Positions 21,231 through 32,800 of a stretch of DNA of 64,000 nt are shown here, piece after piece; within the stretch, counting starts at the first letter, position 1; every line of letters starts with the position of its first letter. Made by a program: the position numbers and the translations under genes. Under the pieces are notes generated by a model. It was not told the DNA's origin. It made no database searches and was given only the letters and a program-made list of their open reading frames with translations. The stretch lies in contig CM073542.1 in assembly GCA_037074615.1 (NCBI GenBank), positions 20,338,568 through 20,402,567 of the forward strand, in the 5' to 3' direction. The DNA is from Leucaena leucocephala. Its lineage: Eukaryota; Streptophyta; Magnoliopsida; Fabales; Fabaceae.

Positions 21231-24032
21231 AGTGCTGGTTGATCTATTTTGTGATGTCAGCTTCATAAATCCTGTAAGTTGTAACTATAAATATATGTGT
21301 ATTTCTGGCCATAAAAAGGTATATATGTGTATTCTTTATTTGTTAAAAGAATCTCCCATATAAGTTACCATAAAGCGACTATGATAGGTGCACTTGTGCT
21401 CTCATATATGGAAATCGCAAAGTGGAAATTCTGTATAAGAGCCTGCCTGAAAACTCAATTAAGTTGACTTTATTTTTAATGCCTTCCAAAAATGAATAGA
21501 AATTGAAAGTGTTGAAAACTTCGAGTCTTCGACCATCATGGTGCAATCCAGTTTCGTTGTATATCCTTGTTTCTCATAATACCTTTCAGAAAAAGTTTAG
21601 TTTAAATGATTTGTGTGCTAGTAACTGTTTTGATAAAGCTGTTTTGTCTTTTCTCTTGGTTCTGTTCTGTTTCTCTTGTTCAGAAGTATCATTATTTGCG
21701 GCTAGGTGCTCGTCATCCTGAAACACCTCAACTTTTGGGCATGAGGTAAGAGCAGTTATAACTTGAAATGTTTGCTTTCCATTTAGCTATGGGTATTATC
21801 ATATTTTAATTGCTTAAACATCAATGTTATTTTCCTTTATAATTGTTTCACTTTTATATTCATATTGTAGATTAAACTGCAAGTTGCTTTATATATATTA
21901 ATTCCACCGACTTTATTCTAGCTATACCTTAGTGACCCTATAGCTATATTAAAGAGAAACTACCTATGGCTGAATGTATCAGTTTTGCAACAAATGGCAA
22001 ACAGAGTAAAGAGGACAAATAGTATTTCTATCTCTCTCCGCCTTCTCCTCTCCCCCCTTTCTTTTGTAGAAAACATAGTAGATGTGTCCTCCTGATATTT
22101 GAAGCTTGGCGACCCATTTCTAAACTGTAACCAATGTTTTCTTATACAGGATTAAAAAATTAATTATGCCAATGGCATCAAATAAATCTCTAAGTTCCAC
22201 TAAATAAGACACGTTTCAAAATCACTAGCATAAATGGATCATAGACTTATCAGTTAATTTAAATTAGTTTTCACATTAACTCTCGGCCTATGAGTGTTGA
22301 GTTCTGACTACTTTAAAATCATTACAGGACAAAAAATTCACATAAGCATACCATTCTTTGTAGTATTCACCACACACACACCAGTCATTGTCAAAATTCT
22401 ATCGATGTGGAAATGAAATATTTGGTTTTAGCATGTGCTTTTTATGCAAAAGTTTTCTTGTAAAATTCATAACTTGGGAGAGGAAAAGCTGCAAAAGTTT
22501 TATAACTAGATGTTGATGTGATCAATATCTGTTGATGTTTACCGTAATTGTTGGAAAATGTTGGTACTATATGTTTAATATTATTGTTAGTGTTGTACTA
22601 TTGGAATAGATTTTCTAAAAAGGAATTGAAAAGATTTATATGGTCCTCTGCATGTTGATGCCTTGGTGAAATTGTTTGGAAAATGCTGGAACCAAGGCTA
22701 TAGGAAGACGGGTATCTTCTGATTCAATAGAGGTGCTTCATAAGATCACATACTTGCATGACAGAAGTCACGCAATGTTCCACATGTCTCTAGCTTCCTG
22801 TGAGATTTAGGAAGTTAATGGGGCAAGACTTGTCTAATGGTTTTATAATCGCTGCCTCCTGCCGGTTTGGATGCAGGCTGAGATCACTTTTTTAATCACT
22901 TTTGTGCTCTACGGAATAAAATTTTCTTATATTTACAAGATGTAATTTTCTTGGATGTTTACTTTTTGAAATGCAAAATCAATTATCTACAGTTACTTCA
23001 AATGGACAGCAGCTGTTTGACTCTCGACTTTTTGCCTTTGTACTAAAAGTAAAATATTTGGAAAAAGATGTACGGTTTATTTTGATATGGATGAAGTTCT
23101 CATTTTTCCCTTTTGACAAATAGAAAACTTATTAGCATCCTAAAAGGCTATAATACAAAATGTGTGATATGTGTTTTTGTTAAATTTCAACCATGAGGAT
23201 GATATAATTTCTCTTATTTTTTATATAAAAATTAGTTATAGAGTTATATTTAGTCATAAATCTAATACCTTTATCCATTTTATATATATAAATATTTATT
23301 ATTTTTTTAAAATTAATTTATCTAAATATATAATTTAATATTATACTATAAGCAAATAATTTAGGGAGATCATATCATATTTGTTATAATTAACTTATTT
23401 ATTTAATTTTTTTAATCTATCTAAATTAGTCAATAATATCTTATATTAACAATATATATAGGAATTATATCATTTTTATGGTTGATATAATTTAAACATT
23501 AAAAAAAATGAGTATTTTGGTTGAAAATTATTCATTCTCTTAGTTGGAAATTTATTCACTTCAATTGGTTTAAGATTAGATTGACTTGCGTTACCTTTGG
23601 GACACAACACAAAACAAAATAAAAAGAAAATAAAAGGAATTTGACAATCACTCATCTGGGATCAAATTTCTATAATTTAAGTAACTTTATTTTTTAATTT
23701 TTCCTCTTCCGAATCAAATTGCAATACCAAACTTTTAATATGGCACGTTGATCATAATGGCAATTAGTAAAACAATATTTTTTTTCCAAATACTATTATT
23801 ACAGATTAAGTAATAATAGAAGTCAATCATAAATATAAGGCTACTCGTAGAAGTGATAAACGAACTCACTTATAATAAAGAGGATAAAACAAAATTAAAC
23901 TATAGAAAGACATATTTATTAGAAGAGATAGATAACCTTTTAAATTTTAAACCTTAAAAGGGTTAATAACACCTTAACCAAATAAAAAAAAATTTATATC
24001 AATTAATTTTTTTAATATCTGTGAGGTGCATA
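21231..24032. other. Intergenic DNA downstream of the EMB175-like gene
   Basis: 21231-21500 looks like 3' UTR. 21684-21745 has the form of an internal exon (see separate entry). 22600-22900 has moderate GC content but no readable frame. From about 23150 on it is simple AT-rich sequence. No complete gene is supported. Confidence 0.35.
21684..21745 (+). other. Isolated exon-like segment of unknown identity
   Basis: A 62-nt open segment sits between a good acceptor (TTTCTCTTGTTCAG) and a strong donor (ATGAG then GTAAGAG). It would encode KYHYLRLGARHPETPQLLGM, which looks like real protein, but I do not recognise the family and see no partner exons nearby. It could be a gene remnant or an exon captured by a transposon. 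Confidence 0.3.
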
Positions 24033-24759
24033 ATTATATGTAGGGGTGTGCATGGGCAGGACAGCCCCCTGCCCGGTACCTTGCCCGAAAAAACTATGGG
24101 CTGCATTTTACAGCCCGATGCCCGGCCCTACTCGGTAAAAGCCCTAACCAATTTGGGTTGAGCATATGCGGGCTGGGCATGCCCAAATAGTGATGTTCTG
24201 CTCATATTGTGAGAAAAAAATATGCAATCATGAATTTATAAAATAATATCATATTTATATTTTCAAGAGTTAAATAATATATATAATTCACTAAGAATAA
24301 TGTAACAAAAAGATAGTAATTAAAGTCTCAAAGTCTATTATATATAAAAAAATATTAAAATATGTAGAGGTCGGATATTTGTAACGTTATTGTAACACAA
24401 AAAATCAAATACTTGGCAAATAAAACAGAGGAGCAACTTTGGTATCTACATAAATATAAAATTTATGTTTAATATTTTAAAAATGAGTAAGGAGAGTTGT
24501 CAGTTAAAGTGAAAAGTGTAAAATTACAAATAAAATAAGTTAAGAAAAAAATTAAAAAATAATAAATATATATATATAGGGCCGGGCCAAATGGGCAGGG
24601 CAGCATACCCTGCCCAGTGCCCAGCCCAGCCCAATAATTGGCCCAGGCCCTGCCCAAATACATTTTGGGCACTTTTTTTAGGGTTGAGCCGAACGATTTT
24701 TTTACGGGCTCGGGCGGACAGATCAGGCTATAGGCATTATGAACACCCCTAATTATACG
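24033..24759. mobile_element. Non-autonomous hAT-type element with target duplication
   Basis: The element itself spans 24041-24751 (711 bp), with TAGGGGTGT at the left and ACACCCCTA at the right. The 8-bp flanks are ATTATATG (24033-24040) and ATTATACG (24752-24759), matching at seven of eight positions. An 8-bp duplication and a YAGGGGTG terminus identify the hAT superfamily. The subterminal regions are GC-rich and repeat GCCCGGCCC/GGGCATGCCC-type words, while the centre is AT-rich. No transposase frame exists. Confidence 0.75.
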
Positions 24760-24839
24760 TATAAAAAGGAAAAAAAAAGAAGTGTATGATTGTGACTTGT
24801 ACAATTATGTTAGCTCTAGTAGATCATATATACAGTTTG

Positions 24840-25380
24840 TTTAGAAACTTTTATAATATAGATTTTAAAAGTTTCTAAAACAAACAATTATATTTATCTA
24901 TAAGTACTTTTGAGTTAAATTATAATTTAAAATTAAGGTTTTGAATATACTCCTAAGATTAGCTTTTATAATAATAAAAGAATTTATAAATTATCTAATT
25001 ACTATTTTATTTTTATTTTTTTACACTCTCTTTCCTCTTTCTTCTCTCCTCTATTTTCTCTGTTTTTTTTACTATCTCTCTTCCCTCATATGTTTTCTCT
25101 CATATCTGTTTTCTACCATATCTCATTTCTCCTCTTTCTTCTCCTCTTTCTTCTCCACTCTCTCTCTCTCTCCTCTTTACTATTTTTAATAAAATCATAC
25201 ATTTTTTTATACTTTTCCAATTATAAAAGTCATTCTGATAATAACTATATAAATACTTATTTATTTTGAATAACTTTTTTTCTATAAGATCCATCCAAAA
25301 GTCTTTTTTTCTAAAAATTATCTAAAAATCTTTTTTTATAAATATTTAAAATCTTATCCAAATATACACATAATTATATA
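24840..25380 (-). mobile_element. MITE-like repeat, family A copy 6
   Basis: Seen in the pyrimidine orientation: 'attatctaattactatttta' leads into a TTTCCTCTTTCTTCTCTCCTC-type core at about 25025-25185. After that come 'aataaaatcatac' and an arm ending ATCTTATCCAAATATA. It lies about 300 bp upstream of the RRC1 first exon. Confidence 0.55.
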
Positions 25381-25690
25381 TAAAATATCCATATGAAATT
25401 ATCAGAATTAACCTTAATAGCTATCCTAAATTATATGAGTTTAGAAAGTTTTAAATTATAGGGAAGAATTTAAAAATTGATGTAAATATAAGTAGTTGTA
25501 GTTTAATTTTTTTTTCTTTTATATTGTATATAAAATTAATATATTGAACCAATTGAATATTGATACTAGGCTATTGATTGTTGCCTTTCATAATTGCTTT
25601 ATAAATGTGACGAATAATACAATGGTGCATAAATAATGAAAAGATTTTATATTTAACGTTAGAAAGGAAAACGCATGCCCCATTACGCGC
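25381..25690 (+). promoter_or_regulatory. Probable promoter region of the RRC1-like gene
   Basis: About 300 bp lie between the MITE and the likely transcribed leader. I assign it by position only. It is AT-rich with TATATAAAA-type runs, and I cannot single out a TATA box. Confidence 0.3.
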
Positions 25691-25773
25691 GTAGCCTGCT
25701 TATTATTATTATTTGCCTTGTTTCCGGCCCTACCACGAACAAAACCCAAACGGAGCAGAAGGACAAAACCCAG
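25690..25773 (+). other. Probable 5' UTR first exon of the RRC1-like gene
   Basis: Ends in CCCAG followed by GTGAGCT. The next exon starts after TTTCAG at 26859 and reaches the ATG 13 bases later. The leader intron begins with a (TC)n run at about 25787-25808. The transcription start is not determinable by eye. Confidence 0.5.
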
Positions 25774-26872
25774 GTGAGCTCCCCCATCTCTCTCTCTCTC
25801 TCTCTCTTCGGTTTCCCTCCTCCGTCAAATCTCCCACCTCGTTCATCGATTCCCGTGGCTCATACTTCTGTGGGTCATGTATCTCTAATGGGTCTGCATA
25901 TACGGATTTTTCTTTTCTTTGATTTCGTACAATTGCGATAATGGCTTTTGATTACCCATTAGCTTGTTTGATTTCTTTATTTTATTCTCCCACACTTGCT
26001 GACCCTGTAGTTTTCCTTACGGAAGTTTTCACGTTCCGACTCTGGTTGGGCATTGCTTCAGTCGGTCCTCATTCGTTTACTCCTTTAGATTCAAGTGCCA
26101 GCTACTTTACTGGTTACTGAATCAATTTGTGGTTGGGATGCAATTTCACGTTATTTTTTTTAATATGTAGTGAACTCTCATTATTTTTGAATTAGTCATT
26201 CCGTTATGTCACTAATTTTTTTTGTGTTCCTTCGGAGTTGGGATGAATAATGGTCTCGGGTGGTTATTTTGGGGAAATCTTTGAATCGAAATTTATTGTA
26301 AATTGAATTTTGTGAGTAGACTTTATATCTTTGGTCGGTAGTTTTGGGAAAGTTTGTGATTTGTAGGGATTGGAGAAAGTTTGGTACTTTGGTTCAACCC
26401 TGTGTTCTGAAGCTGGTTTTACAAGCAAGTTTTTCAGGTTGTTTTTTAGTTTAGGCTACTTTGTTGAGAAAGCAGTTGAATATTAGGATGATTGTGCTAA
26501 CATCAATTAGCATGCGTTCTACATTTTAGCGGAATGCTTACTTAGTTTAGGGCCTTAGCCTGTTATAATGGTGAGCAGTTAGTAATTGTCATTCATGTAT
26601 CTATTACTTTTGTATGGAGAATTGTCTGAATTGGAAATGTATTTTCCCTACAGTCATTTGTTTGCAACAGAAATTTTATTTCATTAATTTATTGCAGATC
26701 GCACATAATGAAAGTAAAAGTAAAAACAAGAGTTGATTCTAGATAATGAAAGACGATGATGAAAAACTAGAACATTTCCAAAACTGAGTGCAACCTAATT
26801 TCCCGTAAGAGTTCTGTTTTTAGGCTGCACAATGTATTAAATTTCTATCATCCTTTCAGTACCTATGCAAAG

Positions 26873-29800
26873 ATGAGTTCCTTCTCCATTACACGGAAAA
26901 AAACACCCTTCCAAAAGCACAGAGAAGAAGAAGAGGCAAAGAAGAAGGTAAGTCTTGTGAACCCAATTTAGTGCTTCCAAGGAAAGACAATTTTAACTAT
27001 CTAATGTGTTTTGGCTCCCGCAGAGAGCAGAAGATGAAACTGCACGCTTATATGCTGAGTTTCTTGAGTCATTTCAAGGTGATACCACTCCTGGATCAAA
27101 GGCTTTTGTTCGAGGAGGAACAATTAATCCCAATGAAAAATTGAAAGCGGATTCTGAAGGTTGGTATGACTGATAAATTCTGTACTTTTTTACCCCTCCC
27201 ATTTCTGCCATTTCTGCCCACACTCTGAAATCTTGATTATAGATATTTTCGTGTTATGGATAAATATTAGTTTTTGCTATTATTTTGGATAACATTGATA
27301 AAAGTATGGAACTTTTTTATTCATTCGCGGATGGCAGGTGAAAAGTCCAAAGATGGGGTTTCTGGTTCAAAGAAGGGAAGTAGGTAAATAAATGCTTTTG
27401 ATTAACCATGTTGCTATGCTATTTTCATCAGGTATCAATGTATCATACATTGGAACATGTCTGTCTGTCCGATATAGATTTATGTTCATTAGGCTTAAAC
27501 ATGTAGACATTATAAAATGTATACTTTGGTTAGTTTACATCAATAGTGACACATTTGATTGCTTAACTAACTTACTTTAAAAAATATTTGTAGGAACCTA
27601 GTGTTACTTTTATTTTGTTTTTTGGCTTGGAAAATCATTCTGTAAGATGTACTTTCCTCCATCTCTGTTAAGCATGTGATGTGTTCTGATTGCAGAAAAG
27701 AAAACTTGTTTAGAAATATGGAATCTACTTTCTTGATTTGTTATTGTTTGACCAACTTTAACATCTTATTTCTCAGAAAAAAAAGAACTTCATATTTATG
27801 GTAATCTTTTCATATTTAAAATTTCTGTGACAAGTTTCCTTTGTTTTATTCTATTGTCTGCATTGAAGTTGTTATGAACATTGTCCCAAATCTGGGCCTT
27901 AAATTGTGAACATTAAATTACTAGATCATGTCAAATAGTGAGGCATATCCAATCAATATGTTGGAGTCCCTTTGTGTGTGTGTGTGTTCTTCTGCCCCGG
28001 GCTCTGGAAGGGTGGCGGGTGGGGCACTTTTGTTTGCTTGATTTGGTGGTCTTCGTCATGTTTTATCTCTTTGTTAAGAATATGTTATCCTGCTTCCTTG
28101 TAATGTTCCCTTCTATTCGAATAAATAGAATTCCACTCTCCCCATTTATTTTTGCTCCACTTAATGGAGTCATTTTGTGGAAAGCTTTTTCTTCTTTGAG
28201 AAATTAGATTTTGGATTTTTTTACATATTTTATTCCTATTTTGTATCATTTGTAGATATGAACTAAAAATCACTTCACTTTGCAATTTTTGTGTGTGAAT
28301 TCATATAATTTATTTGTTTACTTCTCTCTGTTTTTTAATTAAGGTTTAGTACATGTTGAAAAGAAGAAGAAAGAAGAGAAGATAGTATCATAGAATCTGA
28401 TACTTCAAAAAGCATTTTGTGACATTATGCCCATCAAAATATTTTGTTTTGAATTTTCTTGTCTTCCTTTTCGAAGTTTTCAGGTTAAGCTGCTTTTTCT
28501 ATAGGTTACATCTACTCTTCTGCGCAAGGACATTTTAACAGTGAATTCAATTTTGCTTGAACTTTCTTGGAGATATATTACCATATTGTTGGTCATTTGA
28601 AGTCTTGATAGTTGATTGATGACTATTGAGAAACTTATTACCAGTGACCATTTCAGTCCTTTCAATGAATTTCTAGCTTCATTGCGAACCTGTAACAGAA
28701 TTACATCCACAATAATATGCAGAAATGAGAACCTTCCATTTTTTGCCAACATATGATTGGTATATAGTATTATAGGATATTTGATGCTGTGATATAGAAA
28801 AATGTTTACCTAATTTAGATATATAATTGTGATGAACGTATTCCTTTTATTTTCACATTCTTGTTTGGTTGGTAACTTTTCATATCAGTAGCTCCTGTGA
28901 TTTGTATGATGAGATCAGTGAACTTTGTTGCATCCATAGTTATGCATTTTGCCCAATCTTAAAATGCATCTTGAACTACTGTAGGATTATAAGGTCATTG
29001 CACCAGATGATATATGAAACCTTTGTTCCTACGCATTCTATTAGAATGCGCATTTTCAATAATTTAGAAGTATTTATATAATTATTTTTTTATATTTAAT
29101 ACAACTCTTGTTGAAAATATAACAGTATTCGGTACATATAGTTTGAACCTAGGAATAAAAGAGGAAACTTATGGTTTGAGAATGTATGTTGGTGATAAGA
29201 CTGTAATGACGTACAAAGCTTTGGTTTTCGGAGTTAAAAACCCTTCATTAAATATGAAGTAAAGTAGAACTTGCAACCCTTGTGGTTCTACAGCGGGAAT
29301 ATATCTTGTGAACATCTAGTCTCACACTCCCCTCAAGTTGGAGGCTTGGAGCATACATTTACATCAAGCTTGTTACTAATATAGGTGATGCACAGATGTT
29401 CAAAGACTTGGTGAAAATTCTAGCTTTAATATATCCAGTAATTTTTATATGATGAAGAGACTGTCAATTTCAGTGTACTCAGTCCCCTTAAAAACTTAGA
29501 TGGAGGCGACAAGTAGGGTTACCTGATTACCTACTTTTCTAAACCTCAATTCTCCAAGTAACTCTTCCAACCACACAAGTTCAGATGTTGCTAGTGCTAT
29601 TACATGATACTTGGCTTGTATGTGACCTAGCAGCAACATCCAACCTTTCTCTTTTCCATGAAATGAAGCATCCACCGAAAAGAACACAACTTCCTGAACT
29701 AAAATCATCAGTTGGAATGAAAATTAGTGTAATGTGGAGTAGTTTCTTGGATTGCTTGTGGAAATGTAGGAGCTACAAATTATTAAATCTGACCATCTAT

Positions 29801-32800
29801 GAGAACCTTTTGGGAATTGCTTTTCCATTCACACACACACATATATATCCTATTGATAGACTGAAATTCGATGAGTATGGCTATTCATACTTGATATATC
29901 TCTGCAGGTATGTTCCATCTTTTATACCCCCTCCTTTGGCAACCAAGGGAAAAGAATCTGAGAAGAAAGTTAGTATTTCTGCAAAGATATCATCTCTGAA
30001 ATAATATTTTTGTTCTTTCCATTTTAATGTTGTATTGTGTCAAGACTCTAGATCTAATGTTTTTGTGTTGTACTAGAAAGAGGAGAAGCCTAAGGAGAAG
30101 GAGAAAGGTAAGTCACGGAACATAGATAATTTTATGGAGGAGTTAAAACATGAGCAAGAGATGAGGGAGAGGCGAAATCAAGAACGTGAACATTGGCATG
30201 ATGGGCGCAACACAGAACATTCTACTGTAAGTGATACTCTTTCCTTACAAGTGTGTTTATTTGCATATAAGTGCTTGTAGTTTAATATTTTTTGTTATCT
30301 TGATGTATATACTGTATAAAACTACATTATTTCCAGTAGGTTCAAAAACCATATACCATGGTAAAGCTTTTGAATAACAGTGTAAGACTACTATGAGTAA
30401 ATGATGAATTTACCATGCATATCACACTGTTATATAGCTTGCGTCTTTTTTATTTTTATTTTATGCTATGAGAAACATGAATTGATTGACTGTATAATCT
30501 ATAACATGCAAATGCATAACCAATCTGTCCTTGTATTAAGTGCATATTTGAAGATTTTTTGTCCAATGAATATATGCTTTTCAAATGGTACCTTTTTCTC
30601 TCCTACAGATTAGTCGCTTTGATGAACTCCCTGATGATTTTGATCCAAGTGGAAAACTGCCAGGATCATTTGATGATGGTGATCCACAAACTACGAATCT
30701 ATACGTTGGAAATCTCTCTCCAAAGGTTGTTTGTCTTCTTGCATTAATGAGTTTTGTTTTGCTATTGGAAATGGGACATGTAAATCTCATTTCAGCATTT
30801 TTCCTTTATTCTAGGTTGATGAAAATTTTCTTCTCCGAACTTTTGGAAGATTTGGGCCCATTGCTAGTGTGAAGATAATGTGGCCTAGGACAGAGGAGGA
30901 ACGAAGGCGGCAAAGAAACTGTGGCTTTGTTGCTTTCATGAATAGAGCTGATGGGCAGGCTGCTAAAGACGAAATGCAAGGTTTGATCCTTCTTACTGAA
31001 ATTGCAAAAGCAGGAAAAATATTCATTTGTTTTTCTTAAGTAAATGCTAATTTATTATGTATATATTAGTCACTTCTACCATGAATTTTGAATTTAAATT
31101 ATTTCTTTTTTGCAAATAATATATACTATATAACTTATTGAACTTCATCTGACAATAATTTTCCAGAGTTGTGTGTAGTTGCTGTGTGACTATTGTTATT
31201 GAATGATACTCATTCTTTGGAGATGGGCTACAAGAGCTGTAGAATTGTGGAACAAAAGGATAAAGACTTACGTTATTTAGCATAATCATCGATTCGGCTT
31301 GTAATGATGAGATTGACTATGCTGGGTATTAGAGGAATGCTTGCTATTGGAAGTAGTAAATGTTCTGTAGAAGTTAGTTGAGGTGCACATTTTTGGAAGT
31401 AGTTAATGGTATCGTTTGTTTACTTCGAGTAGGGGATAGGGTAGGATATATATGATTGGAGACCAACATTTCTGCTGACTTGGAAAACATGTAGGCTGTA
31501 GTACCAGGAGCCTGTAGCCCTCCCCTGTTCTATGCAATGTATTTTGAATCTATTTCTTGCTGCAACTTTTTAATGATATCTTAGTAGATTATTCAATCTA
31601 TGTTTTAGGAGGCTAGCATGTGAACGTAAGATATTGGATGATTGCTTTAACTTTATAACTACTGAATGGTTAAGCTTTTTAACATATGTTCATATGCACT
31701 GGCCTGTGAGGGAGAGTAAATTTATGTGCAGAATTGTCTAAATGAAGACACAGGAATTTGGTTTACTTTTCCAGGGGTTGTGGTTTATGAGTATGAATTG
31801 AAAATTGGGTGGGGTAAGTCTGTTGCTCTCCCATCACAAGCGCTTCCTGCACCTCCGCCAGGGCATATGGCCATCAGGAGTAATGAGGTATTATTGTTAC
31901 CTTTCTTTTAAATGGTTGATTTGATTATTAATTGATGTTACATTTTCTGAAAGTGTTGTCTGATATTTTACACTAATTGGCAGGGTGCCACTGTGATCTT
32001 GTCTGGTCCATCTGGTCCATCAGGTCCACCAGTAACTTCTGTGCCAAATCAGAACTCTGAACTGGTGAGTTCTCTACTTCTAGTTGGCACCATTTATCCA
32101 AACGAATGGATTCCTTGGCCCTGCTTCTCGTACATTTCTTTAAAGCAATGATGGAAGCAGAAAATTATTGTTGTTGTTGAAGGTGTCATATCCCCAGTCA
32201 AAATTATTACTTATCATCACCATCCCCAATTTTTTTCCCAAACCTGTATTATGAAATCAAAATGCCTTTCATGGTGATTTGACAGGTAATAAAGGCATTT
32301 TTTTCCCCTGAAAGATTTCCAAGCACAAATTGCTTTTTAAATTGTGATATAAGGGTTATTGAATGAAAGATTTATCGGATTGCTTATTGAATGATTTTGC
32401 CAAGCACAAACTGCTTGTCCCATGTAGCACTTCTTCAAAAGCTCTATTTGAAAATTAGTTGTTTCAATATCAGCAGAGATCCACAGCAACCTCACATGGG
32501 CCCTAATAACTTGTTTGCTGTGGTGTCTGTGAGCTAACAGTTCGAATTGGAGCATTTTGTTTTCAATCCTTCATATTTATTGCTAATGTTTCGATTTTGT
32601 TGTAGGTTCTTACACCTAATGTTCCCGATATAATGGTTACATCTCCTGAAGATGAGCATCTAAGGCATGTGATTGATACCATGGCTTTGTATGTTTTGGA
32701 CGGAGGATGTGCTTTTGAACAAGCCATTATGGAGAGGGGCCGTGGCAATCCTCTTTTCAATTTCTTGTTTGAGCTTGGCTCCAAGGAGCATACTTACTAT

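Noticed and set aside
30585..30872. 95-codon + frame running from exon into intron of RRC1
   Set aside because: It crosses a good GTTGTTT donor; only the exon part (30609-30725) belongs to the protein.
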